DNA from: Chthoniobacter flavus
GTDB taxonomy: Bacteria; Verrucomicrobiota; Verrucomicrobiia; Chthoniobacterales; Chthoniobacteraceae
Assembly: GCA_945860355.1 (NCBI GenBank)
Contig: CAMARB010000003.1
Location: 1 to 62,013, forward strand
DNA length: 62,013 nucleotides
Direction of reading: 5' to 3'
A model generated the notes under the pieces. It did no database searches and was not told where the DNA came from. It saw nothing but the letters and a program-made list of their open reading frames with translations. This document shows, one piece after another, positions 1 to 10,989 of this stretch (position 1 is its first letter; each line of letters opens with the position of its first letter). A program made the position numbers and the translations under genes.

Positions 1-67
1 GGCGCCGATCCTTCCTCAGGGTCTTCTCTAATCCGGTTCCCGAGTTCCACTAACTAGCTATCTACCT

Positions 68-3000
68 ATGTCCGAAACGAATTTTCGTGAACTGATTGGC
101 GAGGATCGCACGCTGGGGTTTGATCAAGTCGGCATCACTGTCGCCGCCCCGGAGAACATTCGCTCGTGGAGTCACGGCGAAATCAAGAATCCGGAGACCA
201 TCAACTACCGCACGTTCAAACCCGAAAAGGGCGGTTTGTTCTGTGAACGGATTTTCGGTCCCTCGCGGGACTGGGAATGTTCCTGCGGCAAATACAAGCG
301 CATCAAACACAAGGGTGTGATCTGCGACCGTTGTGGCGTTGAGGTGACTCTCGCCCGGGTGCGGCGTGAGCGGATGGGCCACATCGAGTTGGCCGTTCCC
401 GTGACGCACATCTGGTTCTACAAGTGCATGCCGTCCCGGATCGGTCTGATGATCGACATGTCGAGCCGGCAGTTGGAGCGCGTGATCTATTACGAGGATT
501 ACCTCGTGATCGACCCGGGGCAGACGCCCCTCCAGAAGGGCCAGTTGCTCACCGAGTCCGAATACCGCGAAGCGCTCGACCAATACGGCGAAACCTTCAC
601 GGCAGGCATGGGCGCCGAGGCGATCCGCCAGCTTCTTTCGCTGGTTGATCTCGCGGAACTCCAGAAGGATCTGGAGGAGCAGATGGGCAACACCCGCTCC
701 AAGCAGATCCGCAAGAAGCTCGCAAAGCGGCTCAAGCTTGTTCAGGGCTTCGCCACTTCCCATACCCGTCCCGAGTGGATGATTCTGGAGGTGCTTCCTG
801 TGATTCCCCCCGACCTGCGGCCTTTGGTTCCCCTGGAAGGTGGCCGTTTCGCCACGAGTGATCTCAACGATCTCTACCGGCGCGTGATCAACCGCAACAA
901 TCGTCTCAAGAACCTGCTCCAGCTCAAGACCCCGGATGTGATCATCCGGAACGAGAAGCGGATGCTTCAGGAGGCGGTGGACGCCTTGTTCGACAACGGC
1001 AGGCACGGTCGCGCGGTCACAGGCGCGGGAAATCGTCCCCTCAAGTCGCTCTCCGACATGCTCAAGGGCAAGGGTGGGCGGTTCCGTCAGAACCTTCTCG
1101 GTAAACGCGTCGACTACTCCGGACGTTCCGTCATCGTCATCGGGCCCGAGCTCAAGCTCAACCAATGCGGTTTGCCGAAGAAGATGGCCTTGGTTCTGTT
1201 CGAGCCGTTCATCATTCGCCGGCTCAAGGAGCTGGGTTACGTGCACACCGTGCGAAGCGCCAAGAAGATGATCGAGCGCCAGACGCCGGAGGTGTGGGAC
1301 ATCCTTGATGAAGTCACCAAGGGCCACCCTGTCCTTCTCAACCGCGCGCCAACGCTTCATAGGCTCTCGATTCAGGCTTTCGAGCCCCAATTGATTGAGG
1401 GCGAGGCGATCCGGATTCATCCCCTGGTTTGCACCGCTTACAACGCCGACTTCGACGGCGACCAGATGGCGGTCCATGTGCCGCTCTCGGTGGAGGCTCA
1501 GATGGAGGCGCGCATGCTCATGCTTGCGCCCAACAACATCTTCTCGCCGTCCAGCGGCAAGCCGGTCACGACGCCCTCTCAGGACATTGTTCTGGGCTGC
1601 TACTATCTCTCTCAGAATCCGCGGAAAACGGCGGGTTCCGGTGAAGCGGAAGCGCGTTTGCCCTTGTTCGCGAACGCCGATGAGGTCGAGTTTGCGATGT
1701 CCGAGGGCTCGGTGAAGGTGCACGACCGGATTCGTTTCAAGAACCCGGACTTGAACCAAAAGACGGTCTATGGCGATAGCGCGCTGAAAGTCATCGAGAC
1801 GACGGCCGGGCGCGTGATCTTTAACCAGATCTATCCCCAGGGCGTCGGCTTCTTCAACAAGGCCTGCGGTAAGAAGCAGATCTCTGACATCATCTTCCGG
1901 ACCTACCAGGTGGCGGGTCACCAAGCGACGGTTGACATGCTCGACCGCCTCAAGGAGATGGGCTTCAAGTGGGCGACACGCGCGGGAATCTCCATCGGCA
2001 TCGCCGACATGATCATTCCGCGCGAGAAGCAGGTGGAACTCGATCAGGCCTACCGCCAGATCGCGGAGGTCGACAAGCAGTACCGTCGCGGCATCATCAC
2101 CGACGGCGAGCGCTACAACAAAGTCATCGACATCTGGACCCACGCGGGTGAGGAGATCGCCAACGTCATGTTCCGGACCTTGGAGCACAACGAGGGGCGC
2201 AAAGAGCTCAACCCCGTGTTCCTCATGGTGGACTCTGGTGCTCGGGGCAATCGCCAGCAGGTCAAGCAGTTGGCCGGTATGCGTGGTTTGATGGCCAAGC
2301 CCAGCGGCGAAATCATCGAGCGGCCCATCACCTCCAACTTCCGTGAGGGCCTCACCGTGCTGGAATACTTCATCTCGACGCACGGCGCCCGGAAGGGTCT
2401 CGCCGACACGGCGCTCAAGACGGCGGATTCCGGTTACCTCACTCGGAAGCTGGTGGACGCCGCTCAGGACGTCATCATCACCGAGGATGACTGCGGAACC
2501 GTCAACGGCATCGTGGTGAAGTCGATCTACGAAGGCGACGAAGAGGTCGTGGAGCTGGCCACCAGGATCAACGGGCGGGTGAGCTGCGAGACGGTGAAGG
2601 ATCCGGTCAGCGGATCGCCGCTTGTCAAAAAGAACCAGCTCATCGACGAGGTCACCGCCAACGCGATTACCCGGATCGGTGTTGAACAGCTCAAGATCCG
2701 TTCGGTGCTCACGTGCGAAAGCAAGCGAGGCACCTGCATGCAGTGCTACGGCCGCAATCTGGCTACGGGTCAGATGGTGAAGCTCGGCGAGGCGGTGGGC
2801 ATCATCGCCGCCCAATCCATCGGCGAGCCCGGAACTCAGCTGACGATGCGTACGTTCCACATCGGTGGCACCGCGTCGCAGACCTTCAAGCAGCCGGTCA
2901 TCAAGGCAAAGAACGACGGTGTCCTGCGCTTCAACGAGATGCGGACGGTTCAGGCACTCGACGGGAACTGGATTGTGCTGAACAAAAACGGTTCCATTAC

Positions 3001-4189
3001 GGTGCACAACAAAGAGGGCCGCGAGCTCGAGCGTTACAACGTGGTGATTGGCTCGGTGGTGAGCGTGCCCGATGGCGGCGCTGTGAAGAAGGGCGACGTG
3101 TTCGCACAGTGGGATCCGTACAACGTCCCGATTCTGACCGAGAAGACCGGGACTGTGGAGTTCCGCGACATGATCAGCGGGGTCACCGTCAAGCGCGAGG
3201 TGGACGAAGCCACTGGCGTGTTGGGCACGGTGGTCATCGAGCACAAGGAGGATCTGCATCCTCAGATTGTCATCGTGGATGACAACAAGCAGGTCCTTGC
3301 GAGTTACTCGATTCCGGCCGGAGCTCACGTGACCGTGGGCGAGGGCAAAAAAGCCCAGGCTGGTGCGTTGCTCGCCAAGACGCCTCGGAAGATCGCGAAG
3401 ACCAAGGACATCACGGGCGGTCTGCCCCGGGTGGCTGAGCTCTTCGAAGCCCGCCGTCCGAAGGACGCCGCGGAAATCGCCAAGATCGATGGCGTGGTCG
3501 ACATCGGCGGGACGGTGCGCGGCAAGCGCAAGATCCTGGTGAAAGACGTCGATTCTGGCGCCGAGGAGGAGCATCTGGTTCCGCTCAACAAACACACCAT
3601 CGTCTTCAAGGGCGATTTCGTGAAGAAAGGCCAGCAGCTCACCGAAGGCCCCGTGCCTCCGCACGACATCCTGGATGTTTGCGGACCGCAGGAGCTCCAG
3701 GAGCACATGGTGAACGAGGTGCAGGAGGTTTACCGTCTCCAGGGGGTGGAAATCTCCGACAAGCACATCGAGATCATCGTGCGCCAGATGCTGCGCAAGG
3801 TGAAGGTGACCGAGCCTGGTGACACCGCGCTTCTCTGGGGCGACCAGGTGGACAAGCTCGCCTTCGAGAAGGAGAACGCCGCAGTCATCGAGAAGGGCGG
3901 CAAGCCCGCCGAGGCGGTGCCCGTTCTGCTGGGGATCACAAAGGCCTCGCTGGAAACCGATTCGTTCATCTCGGCGGCCTCGTTCCAAGACACCACCCGC
4001 GTGTTGACGGAGGCGGCCACGCTGGGTCGGATCGACCACCTGCGCGGGTTCAAGGAGAACGTCATCATGGGGCATCTCATCCCGGCCGGGACCGGATTCC
4101 CTGCGGTGCGCGACATCAAGCTCATTAGCTTGGGTGAGCCTCTGCTCGGCGAGTCGCCCAGCGAAGAGCCGGAACCCGCTGTCGGCTAG
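68..4189 (+). CDS. rpoC: DNA-directed RNA polymerase subunit beta'
   Basis: 1373 aa ORF; zinc-finger [23 protein letters not shown] and catalytic [17 protein letters not shown] motif. Confidence 0.99.
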   Translation: MSETNFRELIGEDRTLGFDQVGITVAAPENIRSWSHGEIKNPETINYRTFKPEKGGLFCERIFGPSRDWECSCGKYKRIKHKGVICDRCGVEVTLARVRRERMGHIELAVPVTHIWFYKCMPSRIGLMIDMSSRQLERVIYYEDYLVIDPGQTPLQKGQLLTESEYREALDQYGETFTAGMGAEAIRQLLSLVDLAELQKDLEEQMGNTRSKQIRKKLAKRLKLVQGFATSHTRPEWMILEVLPVIPPDLRPLVPLEGGRFATSDLNDLYRRVINRNNRLKNLLQLKTPDVIIRNEKRMLQEAVDALFDNGRHGRAVTGAGNRPLKSLSDMLKGKGGRFRQNLLGKRVDYSGRSVIVIGPELKLNQCGLPKKMALVLFEPFIIRRLKELGYVHTVRSAKKMIERQTPEVWDILDEVTKGHPVLLNRAPTLHRLSIQAFEPQLIEGEAIRIHPLVCTAYNADFDGDQMAVHVPLSVEAQMEARMLMLAPNNIFSPSSGKPVTTPSQDIVLGCYYLSQNPRKTAGSGEAEARLPLFANADEVEFAMSEGSVKVHDRIRFKNPDLNQKTVYGDSALKVIETTAGRVIFNQIYPQGVGFFNKACGKKQISDIIFRTYQVAGHQATVDMLDRLKEMGFKWATRAGISIGIADMIIPREKQVELDQAYRQIAEVDKQYRRGIITDGERYNKVIDIWTHAGEEIANVMFRTLEHNEGRKELNPVFLMVDSGARGNRQQVKQLAGMRGLMAKPSGEIIERPITSNFREGLTVLEYFISTHGARKGLADTALKTADSGYLTRKLVDAAQDVIITEDDCGTVNGIVVKSIYEGDEEVVELATRINGRVSCETVKDPVSGSPLVKKNQLIDEVTANAITRIGVEQLKIRSVLTCESKRGTCMQCYGRNLATGQMVKLGEAVGIIAAQSIGEPGTQLTMRTFHIGGTASQTFKQPVIKAKNDGVLRFNEMRTVQALDGNWIVLNKNGSITVHNKEGRELERYNVVIGSVVSVPDGGAVKKGDVFAQWDPYNVPILTEKTGTVEFRDMISGVTVKREVDEATGVLGTVVIEHKEDLHPQIVIVDDNKQVLASYSIPAGAHVTVGEGKKAQAGALLAKTPRKIAKTKDITGGLPRVAELFEARRPKDAAEIAKIDGVVDIGGTVRGKRKILVKDVDSGAEEEHLVPLNKHTIVFKGDFVKKGQQLTEGPVPPHDILDVCGPQELQEHMVNEVQEVYRLQGVEISDKHIEIIVRQMLRKVKVTEPGDTALLWGDQVDKLAFEKENAAVIEKGGKPAEAVPVLLGITKASLETDSFISAASFQDTTRVLTEAATLGRIDHLRGFKENVIMGHLIPAGTGFPAVRDIKLISLGEPLLGESPSEEPEPAVG

Positions 4190-4217
4190 TCTCCTCGGAT
4201 TCAACGAAAATTAACCG

Positions 4218-4254
4218 GCGCCCGGTGGACTTGTTCCTCCGGGCGCTTTTTTTT
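4218..4254 (+). terminator. Rho-independent terminator after rpoC
   Basis: Inverted repeat gcgcccgg / ccgggcgc followed by an 8-T run. Confidence 0.85.
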
Positions 4255-4334
4255 GTGGGGGCTTCGCGGGCTGATTCTGATTCCGCAAGAATCCGGCTCG
4301 CCAGCGAACGCAGGGGCGTGCGAAGCATTGCCCT

Positions 4335-4877
4335 ATGTCAATTGCTACCAAGACCGGTGATGACGGCTCCACGGGACTGATGTTCGGAAGGCGGGTTTCG
4401 AAGACCGACGTGCGGATTGTCGCGAACGGGGCCTGTGACGAACTCAATGCCGCGCTTGGGATGGTGCGCGCGTTTTGCAGCGATCCGCTCGTCGTGGAGC
4501 CCATCCTGGGCGTGCAAAAGGAGCTGGTGGCATTGATGGGCGAGATCGCCGTCGACGAGCAGGATCGCACCCGTTACGTCGATGGCGGGTATCCTCTTGT
4601 GGACGCGGCGATGGTGGGCCGTCTGACGGACGCGATTGATGACCTCGAGAAAAACCACCGGATCAGTTTCAAGCGCTGGGCGACACCCGGCAGCACGCAG
4701 GCGAGCGCCGCGCTTGATTTGGCTCGGACGGTTTGTCGCAGGGCCGAGCGCGCGCTGGTGGAGGTTTCGGAACGAGGGCACACGGTCAACCCCGAGAGCG
4801 TCCGTTATCTCAACCGGCTCTCGGACCTTTGCTGGCTCTACGCCCGATGGATCGAGACGAAGGCCGGCATGGCGTGA
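4335..4877 (+). CDS. ATP:cob(I)alamin adenosyltransferase, PduO type
   Basis: MSIATKTGDDGSTGLMFGRRVSKTD N-terminus; helical C-terminus with LDLARTVCRRAERALV and YLNRLSDLCWLYARW. Confidence 0.93.
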   Translation: MSIATKTGDDGSTGLMFGRRVSKTDVRIVANGACDELNAALGMVRAFCSDPLVVEPILGVQKELVALMGEIAVDEQDRTRYVDGGYPLVDAAMVGRLTDAIDDLEKNHRISFKRWATPGSTQASAALDLARTVCRRAERALVEVSERGHTVNPESVRYLNRLSDLCWLYARWIETKAGMA

Positions 4878-5016
4878 GGGGCCACCCGTTTCGCGGTTGG
4901 GGCGGGTGTTTCCGCAGAAAAATGGGGGCGAACTGCTGATTTGTTAAAATCCCCCTTGCACTGATATTGCCCGTGGGGCATGCTTCGCGCCCTTTTCAAA
5001 AAAGCACGCCCATATT

Positions 5017-5742
5017 ATGTCCACTGAATTGATGACGGAACTTCTCGAAGCGGGAGTCCACTTCGGCCACCAAACCAAGCGCTGGAATCCCAAGATGAAG
5101 CCATTCATCTTCGAGAAGCGGAACGCGATCTACATCATCGATCTGGGAGCGACCGTCCGTCAGTTGGATTCCGCGACCAAGTTTTTGGGCGAGGTCTCCG
5201 CGAAAAACGGCAAGGTGCTGTTTGTCGGCTGCAAAAAGCAGGCGCAGGAAGCCATCAAGGAAGCGGCGCAGGCTTGCGGGCAGTTCTACGTGAACCAGCG
5301 TTGGCTCGGAGGCACCCTCACCAACCTCACGACCATCCGCAAGAGCATCGCCCGCCTCAAATACATCGAGGAGATCGAGCAGAACCCGATCTTCAGCCAG
5401 ATGGGCAAAAAGGAGCTCGCCGCCATGGGCCGCGAAGGTGAGAAGCTCAAGCGCAACCTCGAGGGCATCCGCAACATGGAGAAGCTCCCCGACGTCATGG
5501 TGGTGATCGACACCACCCGCGAGGCGATCGCCGTGGCGGAAGCCAAGCGCCTCAACATCCCGATCGTTGCGATCGTTGACACCAACGCCGATCCCGAGCT
5601 CATCGACTACCCCATCGCGGGCAACGACGACGCCATTCGCGCGATCCGCATCGTTTTGCAGAAGGTTGTGGACGCCATCGTCTCCGGCAGCGGCACAGTG
5701 GGGCGCAAGTCCCAGGAAGCCCTGGCGGGCGTGAGCGAGTAG
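5017..5742 (+). CDS. rpsB: 30S ribosomal protein S2
   Basis: [24 protein letters not shown] and later S2 motifs; followed by tsf. Confidence 0.98.
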   Translation: MSTELMTELLEAGVHFGHQTKRWNPKMKPFIFEKRNAIYIIDLGATVRQLDSATKFLGEVSAKNGKVLFVGCKKQAQEAIKEAAQACGQFYVNQRWLGGTLTNLTTIRKSIARLKYIEEIEQNPIFSQMGKKELAAMGREGEKLKRNLEGIRNMEKLPDVMVVIDTTREAIAVAEAKRLNIPIVAIVDTNADPELIDYPIAGNDDAIRAIRIVLQKVVDAIVSGSGTVGRKSQEALAGVSE

Positions 5743-5766
5743 TCCGGTCCTCCTTAACCAACTTTC

Positions 5767-5805
5767 GCAGAGACGAGGGCGTGGTGCTCTCGTCTCTGCT
5801 TTTTT
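5767..5805 (+). terminator. Rho-independent terminator between rpsB and tsf
   Basis: Inverted repeat gcagagacgag / ctcgtctctgc followed by a T run. Confidence 0.8.
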
Positions 5806-5827
5806 CAACCTCTAACTAAATAAATCT

Positions 5828-6676
5828 ATGAGCACCGCTGTTGTCATTGATGCCCAACTTGTCAAAACGCTCCGAGAGAAGACCAACGCAGGCCTGATGG
5901 AGTGCAAACGCGCTCTGGCCGAATCCAACGGCGACTTGGAGGCTGCCGTCGATATCCTGCGCAAAAAAGGCGCTGCCGGCGCCGCCAAGAAGGCGGATCG
6001 CGAAGCCAAGGACGGTGTGATCGCCCAAGCCATTTTGGTCGGCGCGAAAGTGGGCGTTCTGGTGGAAGTGAACTGCGAGACCGATTTCGTCGCCAAAAAC
6101 GACAGCTTCAAAAGCTTCTGCGACGACATGGCCAAGAAGATCGCTGAGCAGCCCGAAGCGGACCTCGAAGGGGATCGCGTTGAGGCGGTGCAAAAGATCG
6201 GTGAAAACGTCCGGATCCGCCGTCATGCCCGCCTTGAGGTGAAGGGCAGCGGTTTGGTGGCTGCCTACATCCACACCGGCGGAAAAGTGGGCGTGCTGGT
6301 GGAAGTGGGGGCCGACAAGGACACCACCAGCCAGAACGACGACTTCAAACAGCTCGTGCGCGACATCACCCTCCAGATTGCGGCGGCAAACCCGATCGGC
6401 GTGGATCGTTCGGAAGTTCCTGCGGCCCTGGTGGAGCGGGAGCGGGAGGTTTACCGGGGCCAGGTGCCCGCAGGAAAACCAGCGAACATCATCGAGAAAA
6501 TCGTGGATGGCAAAATGGACAAGTTCTACAGCCAGTCCTGCTTGCTGGACCAGGCGTTCATCAAGAACCCCGACCAGACCATCCAGCAACTGCTCGCAGA
6601 GAAGAGCAAGGCGCTGGGTGAGAACCTCTCCATCCGGAGTTTCGTTCGTTACGCAGTCGGCCAGGAACTCGTCTAA
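5828..6676 (+). CDS. tsf: Elongation factor Ts
   Basis: LREKTNAGLMECKRALAESNGDLEAAVDILRKKGAAGAAKK; VEVNCETDFVAKN. Confidence 0.98.
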   Translation: MSTAVVIDAQLVKTLREKTNAGLMECKRALAESNGDLEAAVDILRKKGAAGAAKKADREAKDGVIAQAILVGAKVGVLVEVNCETDFVAKNDSFKSFCDDMAKKIAEQPEADLEGDRVEAVQKIGENVRIRRHARLEVKGSGLVAAYIHTGGKVGVLVEVGADKDTTSQNDDFKQLVRDITLQIAAANPIGVDRSEVPAALVEREREVYRGQVPAGKPANIIEKIVDGKMDKFYSQSCLLDQAFIKNPDQTIQQLLAEKSKALGENLSIRSFVRYAVGQELV

Positions 6677-6728
6677 TTGAACGGGGCTGCCTTTTAAAAG
6701 GCGGCGATCCGTAATCCTCATCGCATTC

Positions 6729-6797
6729 AGCCATCCGGCTGAGGTCCCTTTATTGAAGAGCGAACCGCTCTGGGGATCGAAAGCCGGATGGCTTTTT
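6729..6797 (+). terminator. Long hairpin with nested inner hairpin downstream of tsf
   Basis: agccatccggct ... agccggatggct stem closing an inner agagcg/cgctct arm, then TTTTT. Confidence 0.65.
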
Positions 6798-6986
6798 GCT
6801 GTACGGATGCCGTGGTGGCGGGGGTGGGGGCAGGGGGATTTCGTGCTAGTAAAACGGCGTCCGATGCTAGCGGCGGATCGGGAGCCGCAATAGGCTGCAC
6901 CCAGTGAATCGGGGCGCGGGTTTGAGCTGCACAACGCCGCGCGAGGCCGCGCCAGAAAGGTTCACAATGAAGCCACCCCAAGTTTT

Positions 6987-7442
6987 ATGATCATCTCCGA
7001 TCTCTCGCAAATTGTTGGTCGCCGCTATCCGGCGGGCCGTTTAACCCAGAACCTTGCCGGGGGAGTCGCGCCGATTCAGGCCGCGAACTTCTGCATGGGC
7101 AACGTGACACTCGACGCGGACGGTGGGCAGGTTCCCTGGCACAACCAGGAGCAGGAGGAGGTCTATTTCATCGTCGAAGGCACCGGTGAGATGTGCCTCG
7201 GCGAGGAGCGCCGGACGGTCACCGGAGGCCAGATGGTTTACATCCCTTCGGGCGTGTTCCATCAGCTCACCAACATCGGGGCGTCGCCTTTGCGGATGAT
7301 CTACTGCTACGGCCCGGCGGGCGACGTGGCGCATTGGCGCCAGGAGCTCAGCGGCACTTTGCCACGGGCGGGCGTGGATGTGCCGGCGCTCCCGGCGGGG
7401 GCCCGGCCCCAATGCACGGTGGCGCCCTCTGAGGGTGAGTAG
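6987..7442 (+). CDS. Cupin-domain protein
   Basis: VPWHNQEQEEVYFIVEGTGEM...GQMVYIPSGVFHQLTNIG beta-barrel signature. Confidence 0.85.
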   Translation: MIISDLSQIVGRRYPAGRLTQNLAGGVAPIQAANFCMGNVTLDADGGQVPWHNQEQEEVYFIVEGTGEMCLGEERRTVTGGQMVYIPSGVFHQLTNIGASPLRMIYCYGPAGDVAHWRQELSGTLPRAGVDVPALPAGARPQCTVAPSEGE

Positions 7443-7493
7443 GGCGCTGAGATTGCCCTTTCCCTTTCGTCCTCGCGCTTTCAGCTTTCGGGC

Positions 7494-7721
7494 ATGACCG
7501 AGGCACAACAACAAACCATCGACCGAGTTTTTGAACTTCTCAGCGAGCACTTCGACCACGCCGTAGTCGCGGTCGGCGCTTACGACGAGGACAAACAATA
7601 TTCCACCGCAGCCTCCTTCTCCGGGGGTGTTGCGGCCGCCCTGGGCCTCTGCAAGCTCTACGAGGCCAAGTGGACCAAGGAACATCTCTGGGGTCCCGAC
7701 GAAGAGGATCTCCAGGACTGA
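7494..7721 (+). CDS. Small hypothetical protein (75 aa)
   Basis: Short ORF between the cupin and oxidoreductase genes, non-overlapping, same strand. Confidence 0.55.
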   Translation: MTEAQQQTIDRVFELLSEHFDHAVVAVGAYDEDKQYSTAASFSGGVAAALGLCKLYEAKWTKEHLWGPDEEDLQD

Positions 7722-7777
7722 CTTGTGTTCCCCGGGGTGAGTCGCGCCGAGAAAACACCTCTCAACCTCAATCCCTT

Positions 7778-8929
7778 ATGAAAACACATCGCATCGGCAT
7801 CATCCTCAACGGCGTCACCGGACGCATGGGCACCAACCAGCACTTCATCCGCTCGATCCTCGCGATCATGAAACAGGGGGGGGGGCGGATCAGTGACGGA
7901 GAAACCCTCATGCCGGATCCGATCCTGGTCGGGCGCAACGAGGCGAAGCTGGCGAAACTCGCGGCAATGGGCGAAGGCGTGGCATACACAACCGGCCTCG
8001 ACGCGGTTCTGGCCGATGCGCGCTACAGCGTCTATTTCGACGCCCAGACCACGGGACGAAGGGCGGACGCCGTCCAGCGGGCGATTGCCGCCGGAAAACA
8101 CGTTTACTGCGAGAAACCGTCCGCGGTGAGCGCGGAAGCCGCCTACGAGATCTACCGCCTGGCCAAGGCCGCCGGGGTGAAACACGGCGTGGTGCAGGAC
8201 AAACTGTGGCTGCCCGGGCTGGTGAAGCTCAAGACCCTCATCGATTCGGGGTTCTTCGGAGAGATCCTCAGTGTGCGCGGTGAGTTCGGCTACTGGGTGT
8301 ACGAGGGCGACGTCATCACCCCGCAACGGCCCTCCTGGAATTACCGCAAGGAGGACGACGGCGGCATCATCGTGGACATGCTCTGCCACTGGCGCTACGT
8401 GCTCGATAATCTCTTTGGCAAGGTCCGCTCGGTGAGTTGCCTGGGCGCCACCCACGTCAAACAGCGTTGGGACGAGAAAGGGCAGCCCTACGCCTGCACC
8501 GCCGACGACTCCGCCTACGCCACGTTTGAGCTGGAGAACGGCGTGGTCGCCCACTTCAACTCCTCTTGGTGTGTCCGGGTGCGCCGGGACGATCTCCTCA
8601 CGTTGCAGGTGGACGGCACCAAGGGCAGTGCTGTGGCCGGATTACGCGACTGTCTGGTCCAGCATTCCAGTGCGACTCCCCGCTGCACGTGGAACCCCGA
8701 CATCGATAGCCCGGTCCGTTTCGAGGAAGGCTGGAATCGCGTGCCCAACTACCAGGCGTTCGACAATGCATTCAAAATCCAGTGGGAACTCTTCCTCCGG
8801 CACGTGGCCTTGGACGAGCCGTTTCCCTGGGGATTGCTCGAGGGCGCCAAAGGCGTTCAACTCGCCGAGAAAGGCATCGAGAGCTGGCAGAAACGCGCCT
8901 GGGTGGATCTGGAGGAGCTGCCCGCCTAG
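7778..8929 (+). CDS. Gfo/Idh/MocA-family oxidoreductase
   Basis: GIILNGVTGRMGTNQH Rossmann start, YCEKPSA motif; start placed at ATG 7778 rather than ORF-track 7670. Confidence 0.88.
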   Translation: MKTHRIGIILNGVTGRMGTNQHFIRSILAIMKQGGGRISDGETLMPDPILVGRNEAKLAKLAAMGEGVAYTTGLDAVLADARYSVYFDAQTTGRRADAVQRAIAAGKHVYCEKPSAVSAEAAYEIYRLAKAAGVKHGVVQDKLWLPGLVKLKTLIDSGFFGEILSVRGEFGYWVYEGDVITPQRPSWNYRKEDDGGIIVDMLCHWRYVLDNLFGKVRSVSCLGATHVKQRWDEKGQPYACTADDSAYATFELENGVVAHFNSSWCVRVRRDDLLTLQVDGTKGSAVAGLRDCLVQHSSATPRCTWNPDIDSPVRFEEGWNRVPNYQAFDNAFKIQWELFLRHVALDEPFPWGLLEGAKGVQLAEKGIESWQKRAWVDLEELPA

Positions 8930-8974
8930 GCCGGCGCTCGCTGGGTTTCGGGGTGCGCGCCCTCCCGGGCGCAG

Positions 8975-9835
8975 TTACCTGCGGTCCATCGTGACCACCG
9001 CGAATGCGGAGTGGTTGTGGATGCTCTCGTGGTTGACGGTGCGCACCTCAAACCAGGCGATCCGGGGATCGTCCCGCAGCAGCGCCGCCACGTTGCGCAC
9101 GACATCCTCCACGAACACCGGGTTGTCATACGCCTGCATCGTCACGAACCTCTCGTCGGTGCGTTTGAGCAGCGGGTAAATCGGCGCGGAGGCGGACTTT
9201 TCCGCAACGGCGATGAGCTCCTCGATCCAGACCATGTCCCAGCCGCCCTGGGCGTCCCGGTTCATCCGCACCGACATCGTGACGTAACCCCGCTGGTTGT
9301 GGGCGCCGTAGTCGCTGATCATCTTGGAGCACGGGCAGAGGGTGCTCACGGGCACCGCCACACGCAGGATAAAGTCGTCGGCCTTGCCGTTGGATTCGCC
9401 GATGAACGTGCACCGGTAATCCATCGGGGCTTTGAGCCCGCTGACCGGGGCCGTGCGCAGGAGGAAATAGGTGAATTCCACCTCGATATGCGCGGCCTCG
9501 GCGTCGAGCCGCTGACGGAGCTCCTGGAGGATGGCGGGCAGGGTGCGCAGGGTGACCTCTCCCTTGTGCTTGGCGAGCACCTGGAGAAACCGGCTCATGT
9601 GGGTGCCCTTGAAATGATGGGGCAGGTTCACCGACATGGAGATGCTGGCGGTCGCGTTCTGCCGCTGGTTATCCCGGTCGAGCACCACAATCGGGTAGGT
9701 CAAGTCGCAGACCCCCACCTGGTTGATGTCGATCCCCCGCACGTCCGGGGTTTTTTGGATGTCGACCAGCTCGGTTTTCAATGGGGCGCTCGCGGGGGCC
9801 GAAGAAGTAACAGGGGCCGATGGGGTAAGATTCAT
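8975..9835 (-). CDS. folE2: GTP cyclohydrolase FolE2
   Basis: DIQKTPDVRGIDINQVGV; VSTLCPCSKMISDYGAHNQRGYV. Confidence 0.93.
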   Translation of the reverse strand: MNLTPSAPVTSSAPASAPLKTELVDIQKTPDVRGIDINQVGVCDLTYPIVVLDRDNQRQNATASISMSVNLPHHFKGTHMSRFLQVLAKHKGEVTLRTLPAILQELRQRLDAEAAHIEVEFTYFLLRTAPVSGLKAPMDYRCTFIGESNGKADDFILRVAVPVSTLCPCSKMISDYGAHNQRGYVTMSVRMNRDAQGGWDMVWIEELIAVAEKSASAPIYPLLKRTDERFVTMQAYDNPVFVEDVVRNVAALLRDDPRIAWFEVRTVNHESIHNHSAFAVVTMDRR

Positions 9836-10296
9836 GGAGTTGTTTCAGAGTATTCCGCCCAGGAACTGCTGGTTTCCCAGAGCCGCACTTTGATCACGCG
9901 CAGGGACGGTCGAACGGGATAAGGGGTGTCGGTGCGCCGCGCGGACTCGGCCAGGCGCGCCGTGAAAAAGTCGTAGATGGCCTTGGCCATCACCTCGGTG
10001 GTGGGATCCTTTTTTTCGAAGCTGATGATCCTCTCCCCGTAAACGCTCTTGAGCTGGGCGTGCATCGGGTCCTCGGTGTTCATGCACAGGGCGTGATCGT
10101 ATTGCTCGAGAAAATCGCGCATGATTTCCCGGACCACCTTGAAGTCGCACACCATGTCGCTGGCGTCGAGCTGGTCGCTCTCGAGCACAAACTCCACCTT
10201 GCGGCTGTGGCCGTGCGGGAACCGGCATTTGTCGGGATGTTTGGAGAGCATGTGGCCGCTCTCGATTTCAAATGTTTTGCAGATCCGGTAAGGCAT
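9832..10296 (-). CDS. queD: 6-carboxytetrahydropterin synthase
   Basis: Overlaps folE2 start; ESGHMLSKHPDKCRFPHGHSRKVEFVLE (His ligands), DFLEQYDHALCMN. Confidence 0.92.
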   Translation of the reverse strand: MPYRICKTFEIESGHMLSKHPDKCRFPHGHSRKVEFVLESDQLDASDMVCDFKVVREIMRDFLEQYDHALCMNTEDPMHAQLKSVYGERIISFEKKDPTTEVMAKAIYDFFTARLAESARRTDTPYPVRPSLRVIKVRLWETSSSWAEYSETTP

Positions 10297-10299
10297 GGG

Positions 10300-10989
10300 T
10301 CAGGTGCCCTTCTCGTTTCCGAAAAGGGCGATATGGAGGCGGTTGCAATACCTGTATCCGCGCAGTTTGCACAGCGCGACGAGTGTTTCTTCCCGGGCCC
10401 GCAGCGTCGCCGGGTCGGTGCCCTGCGGCATCAGCAGCACCTTGGAGGGCGGGATCGACAGGCCGAGTTCACCCGCCAAGGCCTCCAGCTCCTCCACGTC
10501 CCGCCCGGTCTCCACGACAAATTTGAGCTGGAATGGATATTTCTCGATCCACTCCCGGAGCACCGCCGGCTGCCGGCGCAGTTGCTCATGGCGCTCCGCC
10601 CAGCCCGCTCCGAGCGTTTCCGGCGTGGAATTGCTCAGCTTCGGGCTGAGCGAAGCCAAGTCGCAGGCGATGCCGCCCGGGGCGACGGTGCCCGCCGTCT
10701 CGATGGTGATGTGCAGGCCCGCCTCCCGGAGGGCGCCCGCCAGGGCGTGGATGCCCTTGGCAATCATGGGTTCGCCCCCCGTCAGCACCACGTGCCGGGC
10801 CGGATGCTCCCGCACCCTCTCCACGATCGTCTCGATGCTCAGCTCGTCGCCTTCCGGATTCCAAGACGCGTACGGCGTGTCGCACCACGCGCAGCGCAGG
10901 TTGCACCCGGCCGTGCGCACGAACACCGAGGGCACGCCGACCAACTCGCCTTCCCCCTGGATCGAGTAAAAGATCTCAGAGATCCACAT
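10300..10989 (-). CDS. queE: 7-carboxy-7-deazaguanine synthase (radical SAM)
   Basis: EIFYSIQGEGELVGVPSVFVRTAGCNLRCAWCDTPYA; TGGEP. Confidence 0.95.
   Translation of the reverse strand: MWISEIFYSIQGEGELVGVPSVFVRTAGCNLRCAWCDTPYASWNPEGDELSIETIVERVREHPARHVVLTGGEPMIAKGIHALAGALREAGLHITIETAGTVAPGGIACDLASLSPKLSNSTPETLGAGWAERHEQLRRQPAVLREWIEKYPFQLKFVVETGRDVEELEALAGELGLSIPPSKVLLMPQGTDPATLRAREETLVALCKLRGYRYCNRLHIALFGNEKGT

Noticed and set aside
62-4204. 1380-aa minus-strand ORF
   Set aside because: Exact antisense shadow of rpoC; composition (His/Leu/Asp/Arg-rich) reflects GC-biased third positions, no recognisable domain
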